DNA from: Streptomyces alboflavus
GTDB lineage: Bacteria > Actinomycetota > Actinomycetes > Streptomycetales > Streptomycetaceae
Direction of reading: 5' to 3'
Length of the DNA stretch: 64,000 bases
Assembly (NCBI RefSeq): GCF_000716675.1
Contig: NZ_JNXT01000057.1
Span: 44,792 to 108,791, forward strand
Part shown: positions 1 to 8,734 of the stretch, piece after piece
Layout: each line of letters begins with the position of its first letter
How positions within the stretch are numbered: position 1 is the stretch's first letter
Notes under the pieces: model-generated
What the model saw: the letters and a program-made list of their open reading frames with translations, nothing else
Database searches by the model: none
Told to the model about the DNA's origin: nothing
Made by a program: the position numbers and the translations under genes

Positions 1-421
1 CCAGATCCGTGGTGACCCCGGTCAGCAGCAGGGTGTTGACGTTCCGCGCCCGCAGCAGCCCGTCGAGGTCGGTGCCGTGGAAGGGGCTCAGCCGGTGCTT
101 GGCGACGACGGGCTCGTCCTCGGCGGGCTTCAGCTGGTCGTGCACCTGGGTGGCCCAGGTGCCGAGCACGATCCGCCGGTCGTCCCGTGCCTCACGGAAG
201 ACCGGGGACGTCTCGGGCCACTCGGCGTAGTCGGACGAGAATCCCACCACGACGTACAGCACGGGAATTCCCTGGGCGCGGGCCAGGGAAATTGCTTCGG
301 CAGCGTGATCGAGCACACCGCGCCGACGTACCTGTTCCAGATATCCGTCGCCCGCGTACTTTCCTTCCGGGTGGACGATCTCATTGATGAGGTCCATCAC
401 TAGAAGTGCAGGTCGCCGCAT
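1..421 (-). CDS. Isochorismatase-family cysteine hydrolase, C-terminus cut by window edge
   Basis: The first 140 residues are visible; the gene runs off the left edge. The N-terminus MRRPALLVMDLINEI carries the family's first catalytic Asp (D10) and the segment VVAKHRLSPFHGTDL carries the catalytic Lys (K108). The strand LLLTGVTTDL leads to where the nucleophilic Cys should lie, just outside the window, so it cannot be checked. The ATG at 421 is preceded by GGAAGGA, a good ribosome site. The fold hydrolyses isochorismate, amides or carbamoyl groups, so the substrate cannot be told from this part. It is divergent from the FAD/NAD(P)-binding gene and probably belongs to the same locus. Family call secure; role unknown. 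Confidence 0.85.
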   Translation of the reverse strand, partial: MRRPALLVMDLINEIVHPEGKYAGDGYLEQVRRRGVLDHAAEAISLARAQGIPVLYVVVGFSSDYAEWPETSPVFREARDDRRIVLGTWATQVHDQLKPAEDEPVVAKHRLSPFHGTDLDGLLRARNVNTLLLTGVTTDL

Positions 422-612
422 CACGCATTCCTTCCGTTGGCACAGGCCGAGTTGGCTCATATCGAGGCGCCGCCACAGTACCACCGGAAAATCGGCCGAT
501 CGCCAACTCGGCAGTGCATGAGGGAAATTCATGTGAAGCATGAGCAATGGGTCGTTGAAGGTTGAATGCAGGCGCCTCTACGGTGGTTGGCGGCGCAATC
601 GAATTCTGCGCG
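422..612. other. Divergent intergenic region left of the iteron array
   Basis: This stretch lies between the start of the isochorismatase-type gene and the 14-bp repeat array. It is less GC-rich than the flanking coding DNA (for example around 475-560) and must hold the minus-strand promoter. I see no confident -10/-35 pair and no RNA gene. Confidence 0.5.
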
Positions 613-724
613 CCAGGGCGTCACGCCAACGCGGGAACGCCGGCGCCGTAACGCCAGTTCGGTATCGCCTGCGCCGTAACTCCGGCGCGGTATCGCCTGC
701 GTGCGAACGCAATCGTGGGAACTC
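613..724 (+). repeat. Eight 14-bp tandem iterons upstream of the FAD/NAD(P)-binding gene
   Basis: Eight consecutive 14-bp units start at 613, 627, 641, 655, 669, 683, 697 and 711. The consensus is CNGCGCGGTAACGC. The 3' half of each unit, roughly GGTAACGC, is the best conserved, with variants GTATCGC and GTAACTC. Exact copies within the array include 660-673 and 688-701, 28 bp apart. Units 7 and 8 overlap the earliest possible GTG start (701) of the downstream gene. Regular iterons at a promoter suggest a multi-site operator for a cooperatively binding regulator; that is inference. Confidence 0.75.
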
Positions 725-742
725 GAAAGGGAATGGCCTGCC

Positions 743-2659
743 TTGACACTCCGTGTTGCCGATGACAACTCACTGTCCGAGTCGGCTCCGTATCGCGTCG
801 CGGTGGTCGGCAGCGGGCCGCGGGGCCTTTCGGTGGTCGAGCGCCTCGCCGCCCGGTTGCTCGCGGCGCCGCCCGCCCACCCCGTGGACATCCACCTGAT
901 CGACTCCGTGCAGGTGGGCTGCGGCCGGGTCTGGCGGACGGACCAGCCCGAGTGGTTCCTGATGAACACCGTGGCGGGCGAGGTCTCCGCGTACTCGGGC
1001 CCCCAGGACGGCGGGCCGCACCGCCCCGGCGCCGGGCCCTCGCTGGCCGAGTGGTGGAGCTCCGCCGACGCGAACTGTCCGGGCCCGCACGGCTACGCTC
1101 CCCGCGCCGTCCACGGCCGCTACATGCTGTACGTGCTGAGCACCATCGAGGCGACGCTGCCCGCGGGCGTGCGGCTGCACCGGACCACGGCGGCGGTGGC
1201 CGACCTGGAGCGCGCCGCCGACGGCTACCGGCTGACGTTCTCGGACGGCACCCGCCTCGACGCCGACCGGGTGGTCCTGACCACGGGACACACCCGGCCC
1301 CGACTGACCGGGGCACAGCGGGAACTCGCCGAATTCGCGGCCGCGCGGCCGCGCCTCTCGTACATCCGCGGCGATTCCACGGCCGATATGCCGCTGGACC
1401 GAATTCCGGCGGGTTCGGCGGTCGGAATTCTCGGCCTCGGCCTTTCCTTCTACGACGTCATGGCGGCGCTGACCCTGGGGCGCGGCGGCGCCTTCCGGGA
1501 CGACGGCATCGGCGGGCTCGTCTACGAACCCAGCGGCGACGAGCCGCTCTTGGTGGCCGGTTCCCGAAGCGCCATGCCTCTGCCCGCGCGCGGACGCAAC
1601 CAGAAGGACGCCAACCACCGCTACACACCGGTGCTCTTCACCGCCGACCAGGTACGCCGGGCGCGCCCCCACGGGCCGTACGACTTCCGCGCGGACATCG
1701 TTCCCTGGCTCCTCGCCGAGGTGGAACTCGTCTACTACGCCACGGAACTGCGCCATCGCGCGGGCGAGCGGGCCGCCCGGGAGTTCACCGCCGAAGTCGC
1801 GAGAGCCGCCGAGTCAGGACCGCCGAAGCCGGCCGCGGCGGCCGACCGGTACGGCGTGGGCGACCTGCCGCCGCTCGACCTCGACCGGCTCGCCCGGCCC
1901 TTCGCGGGGCGCACGTTCGCCGGTCCCGAGGAGTTCTCCAAGGCCCTCCTGAGCGCTGTCGAGGACGACCTCGCGCACGCCGAACTCGGCAATGTGGACT
2001 CGCCGTTGAAGGCCGCCCTCGACGTCCTGCGGGACACCCGCGCGCTCATCCGCGAGTTCGTCGACTTCGGCGGGCTGCTCCCGGCGTCGCACCGCGACGA
2101 CTTCATCGGCTGGTACAACCCGAGGAGTTCGTTCCTCGCAGCCGGTCCGCCGCGTGTCCGGCTGCGGCAGGTCGCGGCCCTGGTCTCGGCCGGGACGCTG
2201 CGCGTCGTCGGCCCGGACACCCGCTTCACGGGGGACGCCGCGACCGGCCGCTTCCTCTGCTCGTCCCCGTACGTGACCGACTCGCACGTGCGCGTGGACA
2301 CCGTGATCGACGCCCGTGTGCCCTCCCCCGACCTGCACCGGGACCCGTCGCCGCTGACCCGCCGCCTCGTCGAGCGAGGCCTCTGGACCAGCTTTCGCAA
2401 CGGCACCGGGGCGGACGCCTTCGACACGGGCGGCGTGGCCGTCACCGGGTCGCCCTTCCATCCGATGGACAGCTCCGGCGCCCCGGACGAGGGGCTTTAC
2501 GTCCTGGGCATCCCCACCGAGCACACCCGCTGGTTCATGCAGGCGGGCAGCAGCCGGCCGGGGTTCTGGACGGACTTCGTCCGGGACGCCGACGCCATCG
2601 CCGCACACGCCCTCTCCCCGTTGGAATCCCTGACACGCACCGTGCTCGACACGGTCTGA
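743..2659 (+). CDS. FAD/NAD(P)-binding protein (NAD_binding_9-like), probable oxidoreductase
   Basis: About 638 residues. The dinucleotide-binding glycine motif VAVVGSGPRGLSVVERL lies near residue 20, and later segments VVLTTGHTRPRL and VGILGLGLSFYDVM look like a second nucleotide-binding half. This arrangement is known in large FAD-NAD(P)-binding proteins found in actinobacterial metabolite loci, distantly related to amine N-hydroxylases. I prefer the TTG at 743, which has AAAGGGA about 11 nt upstream, because the GTG at 701 lies inside the 14-bp iteron array. The stop codon and Shine-Dalgarno region of the next gene follow at once, so the two are likely cotranscribed. Substrate unknown; it may be a flavin monooxygenase or a non-catalytic flavoprotein. 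Confidence 0.75.
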   Translation: MTLRVADDNSLSESAPYRVAVVGSGPRGLSVVERLAARLLAAPPAHPVDIHLIDSVQVGCGRVWRTDQPEWFLMNTVAGEVSAYSGPQDGGPHRPGAGPSLAEWWSSADANCPGPHGYAPRAVHGRYMLYVLSTIEATLPAGVRLHRTTAAVADLERAADGYRLTFSDGTRLDADRVVLTTGHTRPRLTGAQRELAEFAAARPRLSYIRGDSTADMPLDRIPAGSAVGILGLGLSFYDVMAALTLGRGGAFRDDGIGGLVYEPSGDEPLLVAGSRSAMPLPARGRNQKDANHRYTPVLFTADQVRRARPHGPYDFRADIVPWLLAEVELVYYATELRHRAGERAAREFTAEVARAAESGPPKPAAAADRYGVGDLPPLDLDRLARPFAGRTFAGPEEFSKALLSAVEDDLAHAELGNVDSPLKAALDVLRDTRALIREFVDFGGLLPASHRDDFIGWYNPRSSFLAAGPPRVRLRQVAALVSAGTLRVVGPDTRFTGDAATGRFLCSSPYVTDSHVRVDTVIDARVPSPDLHRDPSPLTRRLVERGLWTSFRNGTGADAFDTGGVAVTGSPFHPMDSSGAPDEGLYVLGIPTEHTRWFMQAGSSRPGFWTDFVRDADAIAAHALSPLESLTRTVLDTV

Positions 2660-2688
2660 GGAGACCGTGCCGGACACGGTCTGAGGAG
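2648..2688 (+). repeat. 25-bp tandem duplication of a stop codon and Shine-Dalgarno site
   Basis: The 16-mer GACACGGTCTGAGGAG occurs at 2648-2663 and again at 2673-2688. It includes the TGA that ends the FAD/NAD(P) gene and the GAGGAG ribosome site. The second copy serves the ATG at 2699. A short tandem duplication is the simplest explanation. Confidence 0.7.
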
Positions 2689-2698
2689 TACGGAACAC

Positions 2699-3880
2699 AT
2701 GCAGCAGTCCGCTGAAGCTCGCCGGATCTCGGTCTTCGACACCACGCTCCGCGATGGTGAACAGGCCCCTGGCAACGCCATGACCCCGCAGCAGAAGCTC
2801 GACATGGCCCTGCGCATCGAGGCGCTCGGTGTCGACTACATCGAGGCGGGCTTCCCCGCCTCCTCCCGCAGTGAGTACAGAGCCACCCGACTCATCTCCA
2901 GAAACCTGACGAAGGCCCGCTTCACCACGTTCTGCCGGGCGGTGCGCGAGGACGTGGCGACCGCGGTGGAGGCGGGCGGCACGGCCAACCACCAAGTGCA
3001 GATCATGGCCACGGGCAGTGACATGCATCTGCGCCACAAGCGCGGCATCTCGCGCGCCGAGGCCGTCGCCGAGGTCGCGGACACCGTCACCTTCGCCCGC
3101 TCCCTCGGCGTGGAGTCCGTGTCCATCGGCATCGAGGACGCCAGCCGCGGCGAGCACGACCTGCTCCGGGCCATCACGGAGGAGGCCATCGCCGCCGGAG
3201 CCACGTGCTTCGTCGTCGCGGACACCTCCGGCTGCCACACCCCGGCCCAGTACGCCGCGCTGATCTCCGCGTTCCGCACCTGGGCGCCCGCGCCCGTGCG
3301 CATCGCGACCCACTGCCACCAGGACTTCGGTCTCTCCCTGGCCAACGCCGTGGCCGGCCTTCAGGCCGGTGCCGACGAGGTCCAGGCGACCCTCGGCGGC
3401 ATCGGCGAGCGCGCGGGCAACACGCCCCTGGAGGAAGTGGCCGCCCTCCTCGCCTACCGCGGCGACGACCTGGGCCTGCGCACCGACATCGACCTGGCCT
3501 CGATGTACGCGGCGTACACCGCGCTGCGCAAGGTCATCGGCATGGAGGAGCCCCGCAACAAGGCCATCTTCGGCACGTACGCCTTCGCCACCGCGGCCGG
3601 CATCCACCAGCAGGGCATCCTGCGCAACCCCGCCACCTACGAGTACGCCGAGCCCGCGCGCTTCGGCCGTGAGCGCTCCCTGCTCATCGGGCGCCACTCC
3701 GGCCGCGCCGTCCTGCGCCACCTCCTCGACCAGCTCGGCCTCGATGTCACCCAGGAGGAGCTGGCCGAGCTGTACCGCGTCCACATCGCCGAGCGGACCG
3801 GCGGCGACTGCGAGGACCTGGACGTCCTGAAGGAGCGTCTGGCCAAGGAGTTGGGGCCGCGCAGCGCGGTGGCCGCCTGA
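2699..3880 (+). CDS. DRE-TIM acyltransferase, 2-isopropylmalate/homocitrate synthase class
   Basis: 393 residues. The signature FDTTLRDGEQAPG is near residue 14, the metal-binding HCHQDFG near 204 and GGIGERAGN near 237, as in enzymes that condense acetyl-CoA with a 2-oxo acid. The common HCHND is HCHQD here; the two His ligands and the later Asn are kept. At 393 residues it lacks the C-terminal leucine-feedback domain of primary LeuA (over 500 residues) and is closer in length to homocitrate synthase or to pathway-specific IPMS homologues. ATG 2699 is preceded by GAGGAG. It follows the FAD/NAD(P) gene by 39 bp in an apparent operon, ended by a strong hairpin. Likely makes a branched malate-type precursor for a specialised metabolite; product unknown. 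Confidence 0.85.
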   Translation: MQQSAEARRISVFDTTLRDGEQAPGNAMTPQQKLDMALRIEALGVDYIEAGFPASSRSEYRATRLISRNLTKARFTTFCRAVREDVATAVEAGGTANHQVQIMATGSDMHLRHKRGISRAEAVAEVADTVTFARSLGVESVSIGIEDASRGEHDLLRAITEEAIAAGATCFVVADTSGCHTPAQYAALISAFRTWAPAPVRIATHCHQDFGLSLANAVAGLQAGADEVQATLGGIGERAGNTPLEEVAALLAYRGDDLGLRTDIDLASMYAAYTALRKVIGMEEPRNKAIFGTYAFATAAGIHQQGILRNPATYEYAEPARFGRERSLLIGRHSGRAVLRHLLDQLGLDVTQEELAELYRVHIAERTGGDCEDLDVLKERLAKELGPRSAVAA

Positions 3881-3900
3881 CCCCCGTCGGCGACCAGCCA

Positions 3901-3933
3901 CGAGGGCCCCGACCGTCCCGGCCGGGGCCCTCG
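3901..3933 (+). terminator. Terminator of the DRE-TIM synthase operon
   Basis: Perfect 11-bp inverted repeat, 3901-3911 with 3923-3933 (CGAGGGCCCCG / CGGGGCCCTCG), followed by TTCT. It lies 20 bp after the stop codon. Confidence 0.8.
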
Positions 3934-4299
3934 TTCTGTGCGGGTCTGTCCGGGGATGCCTGGTCAGACGTGGTCAATGCAGCTAAGTGATCCACCAGCA
4001 CGTGAAGAGTGGGCCGTCGTCCGCTCACGCATCGCTCACGCAGGCACGTGCTTGACCAGCCCTCCTGACAGATCTCGAACTCGCAGTGCGGGCACTGGTG
4101 CTAGTCAGTGGGTTCGGGCTGGCCGGGGTATGGCCTGGGACGGTGCCAGAGCGCGAGCAGAGAAACAACGGGCACCTCGACAGCTACACCGGGCAACGGA
4201 GCTACCTGAGCAGGCCCGTTGACCAAGCTGCCGCACTGAGAAAATCCAAGGTCCCGACAGAGTCAAGCCGATGCGACAAGAGCGGCCGCTCAAGCTCCC
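3934..4299. other. Non-coding stretch with the left 25-bp direct repeat
   Basis: About 365 bp between the synthase terminator and the 3' end of the MocR-type gene. No convincing gene is seen. It holds the left copy (4018-4042) of a 25-bp repeat found again at 8735-8759. Confidence 0.5.
4018..4042. repeat. Left copy of a 25-bp direct repeat (pair with 8735-8759)
   Basis: Matches 8735-8759 at 24 of 25 positions. Read on the minus strand both copies encode C-V-S-D-A-stop, and the single difference (AGC/AGT) is a synonymous serine change. This suggests both are 3' ends of related genes, for example from a mobile element; that origin is inference. Confidence 0.65.
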
Positions 4300-5733
4300 T
4301 CACGCAGCCCCGTACACACAGTCGAGAGCGTCGGTGAGGGCGTCGAGCGCGGCAGGGTAGGCGTGTTCGCTCGGTGTCCCGTAGCCGATGATGACGCCCT
4401 GGGGGTGGTCACCGGACGCGTGCCAGCGTCCGTTCAGCCGACCCAGCCGCAGTGCCCGGGCCGCGGCGGCGGACAGGACGTCCTCTTCGGTGGGGCCCTG
4501 GTCCGGCAGGCTGAGCAGAACGTGGAGACCGGCGGCGATGCCGTGGACGGCCGGGCGGCGGGCCGGAGGTCCGGGCAGGGCCCGCAGCCGGGCGAGGAGT
4601 TGGTCGCGGCGGCGCTGGTAGCGCAGTCGGCTGGTGCGGATGTGCCGGTCGTAGGCGTGGCTGTCGATGAAGTCCGCCAGAGTGAGTTGTCCGGGGACTT
4701 CGGTGTGGTGGTCGTCGTACTGCTTGGCTTCGACGAGCGGAGTCAGCAGTCGGCGCGGGCAGACCACCCAGCCCAGGCGCAGGGCCGGGCCGAGGGTCTT
4801 GGAGACCGTGCCGACATAGGCGACGTGTTCCGCTGCGGTGCCCTGGATGGCGCCGACCGGGTGGCGGTCGTAGCGGAACTCACCGTCGTAGTCGTTCTCG
4901 ATGACCAGACCGCTCGTCGAACGCGCCCAGGCCACCAGTTCGCGGCGGCGCGCAGGGTGAAGGGTGTGTCCGGTGGGGTACTGGTGCGCCGGTGTGACCT
5001 CCACCGCGTCGACGGACGGAAACGTGGCCAGGAGGTCGGTGCGCGCACCGCGGTCATCGACGGGGAGAGGGGCGACCGTCGCTCCGGCTCTGCGGACCAC
5101 CTCCCGGTGGAAGGCGGCGCCGGGGTCCTCCATCGCGACCGTGGCCGGTCCGTTCTCGGCGAGCACGCGAGTCAGCAGGGCGAGTGCCTGCACATAACCA
5201 TTGGTGATCACGATCCGGTCGGGATGCGCGAGCACCCCGCGGGTGCGCCCCAGGTAAGCGGCGACCGCGGTGCGCAGCTCGAACTGGCCGCGCGGGTCGC
5301 CGTACGCGTAGGCGTCCGCCGGAGCTGCGGTCAGTGCGCGGCGGGCAGAGCGCAGCCACGCCGTCACCGGGAAGGCGGAGGCGTCCGGTCGGCCCGGCCG
5401 CAGGTCGTGCCAGGGCACTTCCGGCGCCGGAGCGGATGGCTCGCCGGGGACGTCGGCCGAGAGGTGGGGGAGCTGGGCCACTGCTGTGCCGGAGCCTTGG
5501 TCGGCGGTGAGATAGCCCTCGGCTACGAGCTGGTCGTACGCGCCCCGGACTGTACCCCGGGACAGGCCGAGGTCGGCTGCGAGCCTGCGGGTGGCGGGCA
5601 GTCGGGTCCCCGAGACGAGACGGCGGGAGCGGATGGCCGCCCGCAGGGCCTGCTCCAGACCCCGCTGACGGCCGAGCGCCGGGTCGATCTCCAGATGAAG
5701 ATCGACACCGAAAATGGGCCAGGATTCCCTCAC
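4300..5733 (-). CDS. MocR/PdxR-type regulator: GntR helix-turn-helix fused to an aminotransferase-like domain
   Basis: 477 residues, the family's usual size. A GntR-type winged helix fills about residues 10-80 (SGTRLPATRRLAADLGLSRG, AYDQLVAEGYLTADQGSGT). A class I/II aminotransferase fold follows, with the PLP-binding lysine in TVSKTLGPALRLGW and the phosphate-pocket segment VIENDYDGEF. Such proteins sense PLP or an amino compound and usually control the gene next door. Here a divergent MFS exporter starts only 41 bp away, so that exporter is the probable target. The ligand cannot be told from sequence. Confidence 0.88.
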   Translation of the reverse strand: MRESWPIFGVDLHLEIDPALGRQRGLEQALRAAIRSRRLVSGTRLPATRRLAADLGLSRGTVRGAYDQLVAEGYLTADQGSGTAVAQLPHLSADVPGEPSAPAPEVPWHDLRPGRPDASAFPVTAWLRSARRALTAAPADAYAYGDPRGQFELRTAVAAYLGRTRGVLAHPDRIVITNGYVQALALLTRVLAENGPATVAMEDPGAAFHREVVRRAGATVAPLPVDDRGARTDLLATFPSVDAVEVTPAHQYPTGHTLHPARRRELVAWARSTSGLVIENDYDGEFRYDRHPVGAIQGTAAEHVAYVGTVSKTLGPALRLGWVVCPRRLLTPLVEAKQYDDHHTEVPGQLTLADFIDSHAYDRHIRTSRLRYQRRRDQLLARLRALPGPPARRPAVHGIAAGLHVLLSLPDQGPTEEDVLSAAAARALRLGRLNGRWHASGDHPQGVIIGYGTPSEHAYPAALDALTDALDCVYGAA

Positions 5734-5774
5734 AAAAGTGGACCTTAGCAGCGGCCCAATACCGAACTAGCGTC

Positions 5775-7034
5775 ATGAGCGTGACCACTCCAGAGACGGC
5801 AGGGCCGCTCCTTCCCGGCGCGCAACCGAGCCCTCGGCGATGGCTGATCCGGCTGCTCGCCGGGGCCTACGGCCTGACCATCGCCAACCTCTACTACTGC
5901 CAACCGCTGCTGCCCCGCATCGGGCATTCCCTCGGGGCGGATGCGTCCGTGGGGCAGTTGGTCACAGTCGGGCAGGTCGGCTATCTGCTGGCCCTGCTCA
6001 TCGTCGTGCCGCTCGGCGACATCGTCCGTCGACGCCCCCTGGTGTGCGTGCTGCTGCTCGGCGAGGCCGGTGCCCTGGCGGCCACCGCCGTGGCGCCGAC
6101 GATGGGTGTGCTGCTCGCCGCGGGTGCGGTGACCGGACTGGCGAGCGCGGGCGTGGTGAACGTGCTGGTGCCCTACGCGGCCACGCTCGCGCCCGACCAC
6201 GAGCGTGGCCGGGTGGTCGCGACCGTGCTCAGCGGTGGCATGGCGGGAGTGCTGCTGTCCCGGACCGTCGCCGGGCTGGCGGCCGAGGCCGTGGGCTGGC
6301 GGGGTCTGTTCTGGATCGCGGCCCTGGTCACGCTGCTGCTGGCCGGAGCGCTCGCCCGCGCCTTGCCGTCCACACCGCCCGATGCGGCGCTCGGCTACAC
6401 AGCGCAGCTGCGGGCAACCGTCCGGCTGGTGGCGGACGAACCCGTGCTGCGGCGGCGCTCGTTGATCGGCGCCTGCGTCTTCGCGAGCTTCGGGGTCTTC
6501 TGGGCGACGGCGGCGTTCCTGCTGGCCGGGCCGCCCTACCACTACACCGATGCGGGCATCGGCTGGTTCGCGCTGCTCGGCGCCGCGGGCGCGCTCGCGG
6601 CGCGCGGGGCCGGCCGGTTCGCGGACCGCGGTCGGCAGGGCGCGGCGACCGGGGTTCTCCTCCTGCTCGGCACCGCCTCGTTCACCGCCATCGCCGCCGG
6701 GGACCGGTACCTGGCCTGGCTCGTCGTCGGTGTCCTGGCCATGGACATCGCCGTGCAGGGGACCCACATGCTGAACCTGAGCGTGGTCTACGGCCTTGTC
6801 GAAGGCGCCCGCGCGCGGATCGCGTCGGCCTACATGACCGGCTACACCTTGGGCGGGGTGGCGGGTTCCGCCGTGGGGACGGCCGCCTACCGCGTCGGTG
6901 GATGGCACGCCGTGTCCGCAGCGGGCGCCGCATTCACCGCTCTGGGGCTCGTGGTCTGGGCAGTGGACAACCGCGAGAACGGCAGACGGCCGCACCAGTC
7001 CGCAAGGCCGGCCGTGGCCCGCCGGACGGGGTGA
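5775..7034 (+). CDS. MFS transporter, DHA1-like, 12 predicted membrane segments
   Basis: 419 residues, mostly hydrophobic. The first helix region reads LIRLLAGAYGLTIANLYYCQPLL, and the loop 2-3 motif appears as PLGDIVRRRPLV, matching the MFS consensus with the basic cluster between helices 2 and 3. Alternating helices continue to about residue 400. The ATG at 5775 has no clear Shine-Dalgarno site and lies 41 bp from the divergent MocR-type start, so a leaderless or very short transcript is likely. It probably exports a small metabolite or drug under control of the neighbouring regulator. Substrate unknown. Confidence 0.88.
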   Translation: MSVTTPETAGPLLPGAQPSPRRWLIRLLAGAYGLTIANLYYCQPLLPRIGHSLGADASVGQLVTVGQVGYLLALLIVVPLGDIVRRRPLVCVLLLGEAGALAATAVAPTMGVLLAAGAVTGLASAGVVNVLVPYAATLAPDHERGRVVATVLSGGMAGVLLSRTVAGLAAEAVGWRGLFWIAALVTLLLAGALARALPSTPPDAALGYTAQLRATVRLVADEPVLRRRSLIGACVFASFGVFWATAAFLLAGPPYHYTDAGIGWFALLGAAGALAARGAGRFADRGRQGAATGVLLLLGTASFTAIAAGDRYLAWLVVGVLAMDIAVQGTHMLNLSVVYGLVEGARARIASAYMTGYTLGGVAGSAVGTAAYRVGGWHAVSAAGAAFTALGLVVWAVDNRENGRRPHQSARPAVARRTG

Positions 7035-7259
7035 CCCTCGATGATCAGCGGCGGCAGGCGTGAACCGGGGCGGCACATTCCGCTGGACGGCGCTCGTTCG
7101 CACCCGGCACGGGTGTCGCCGTGGACGCGAGCGCACAGGGCGAGGTACGTCATGGCGAGCGATCGGCATCTGGTCGTCGCCGCGCAGCCCTCCGAGACCG
7201 TCCTTCGTCCCAGGCCGGTCAGACCGCGGCCGGCAAGGCCACGCACCTGAGGAAGTCCC
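7035..7259. other. Gap between two MFS genes
   Basis: 225 bp with coding-like GC but no ORF that can be tied to a family. A ribosome site GAGGAAG (7249-7255) for the next gene lies at its right end. Confidence 0.4.
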
Positions 7260-8681
7260 ATGTCAGATCCGACCACGAAGGCCACCGCCCCCACTCCCGA
7301 CCCGGCACGCTGGCGGGCCCTCGCTCTGCTCTGCCTGGCCGGGTTCATGGTGATCCTCGACGCGCAGATCGTCATCCTCGCCCTGCCGACCATCGCCGAG
7401 GACCTCGGCGTGACGGACGGTCATGAGGAATGGGTCATGGCCGCGTACCTGCTGAGCTTCGGCGGTCTCATGCTGCTCGGCGGCCGTACCGCGGACCTGC
7501 TGGGTCGGCGCCGCGTCTTCGTCGCCGGTAGCCTGCTTTTCCTCTTGTCCTCGCTGCTCTGCGGACTCTCCTGGTCGCTCGGTGTCCTGGTCGCGGCGCG
7601 GGTCGCCCAGGGCATGTCGGCCGCCGTGTTCGCACCGACCGCGCTCTCCATCCTCATGAACACCTTCGAAGAGGGGCCGGAACGCAACAGGGCGCTCGCC
7701 TTCTGATCGGGAAGCGGCGGCTTCGGCGGTACGGCCGCGCTCCTCGTCGGCGGCCCGGTGACCGACTTCCTCGGCTGGGAATGGGTCTTCTTCCTCAACG
7801 TGCCGGTCGCCGCGGTGATGGTGGTCCTGGGCCCGCTGCTCCTGAGGGAAAGCCGCGCACCCCGCCGCCCCCGCGCCTTCGACACGGCCGGAGCGGTGAC
7901 CGCGACCGCCGCCATGGTCGCCTGCGTGTACGCCGTGGAACGGGCGCCCAGTGCCGGCTGGCTCAGCCCACAGACCCTCGGGCTGCTCGTCGCGGCCGCG
8001 CTCCTCGCTGCCCTGTTCGGCGCCATCGAGCGCCGCGTCACAGCGCCCCTGGTACCGCCCCGCCTGTTCCGTACCGGCACGGTCACCGGAGGCAACACCG
8101 TGATGTTCCTCCTCGGCTCCTGTGCCTTCGGCGCGCCCTACACCATCGCCCAGTACGGACAGGGCCCCCTCAGCTGGTCCGCGCTGCGGTCGGGCCTCAC
8201 CACCGTGCCCCTGCCCGCCCTGGCCGCCGTCGGCGCGTACGCGGGCCAAGCCCTCGTCTCCCGCCTCGGCACGCGAGCGGTGGCAGTCGGCGGCCTCACC
8301 CTCATCGGATGTGCCTGCGCCCTCCTCAGCTCGGTTCCGGCCAACGGTTCCTTCACTCGCGACCTGTTGCCCGGACTGCTCCTGTTCGGTCCAGGTCTCG
8401 GGGCATGCGCGGTGGCCGGGACGGCCGCCGCGCTCGGCGGAGTGGCCGAGCGGGACTCCGGGGTGGCTTCCGGCCTGAGCACCGCCTCGTTCCAGATCGG
8501 CGGCGCCTTCGGCGTGGCCGTGGCCTCCTCCGTCGCCGCCTCCTGCACGACCGCTCACGACGCCGCGTCGGGCCACCGTGCCGCCTTCACCGCCTGTGCC
8601 GTGCTCGCGGCGACAGCCGTATGCTGCGCCTTCCTCCTGCTGCGCCGACCGCCCCTGCCACAACTGCCCGGCTCGCCCTGA
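7260..8681 (+). pseudogene. MFS transporter, DHA2-like, interrupted by one in-frame TGA
   Basis: A single reading frame of 473 sense codons plus stop encodes a DHA2-type drug exporter (14-helix family). It is split only by a TGA at 7704-7706 into 148- and 307-residue parts. Before the stop are GRTADLLGRRRVF (MFS loop 2-3 motif) and NRALAF; after it are SGSGGFGGTAALLVGGPVTDFLGWEWVFFLNVP. In homologues the phrase is ALAFW-G-S..GGFGG, so the TGA replaces a conserved Trp (TGG to TGA). The rest of the frame is clean with normal codon use, pointing to a very recent mutation, a sequencing error or readthrough. ATG 7260 has GAGGAAG 5 nt upstream. Confidence 0.85.
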
Positions 8682-8734
8682 GCCACGGACGCGGGTGCGT
8701 CGAGGAGTTCGTTGAGGAAGGCCTGCTGACGCCT

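Noticed and set aside
1814..3901. 695-codon minus-strand ORF opposite the FAD and synthase genes
   Set aside because: No family resemblance, and both plus-strand genes are clearly conserved.
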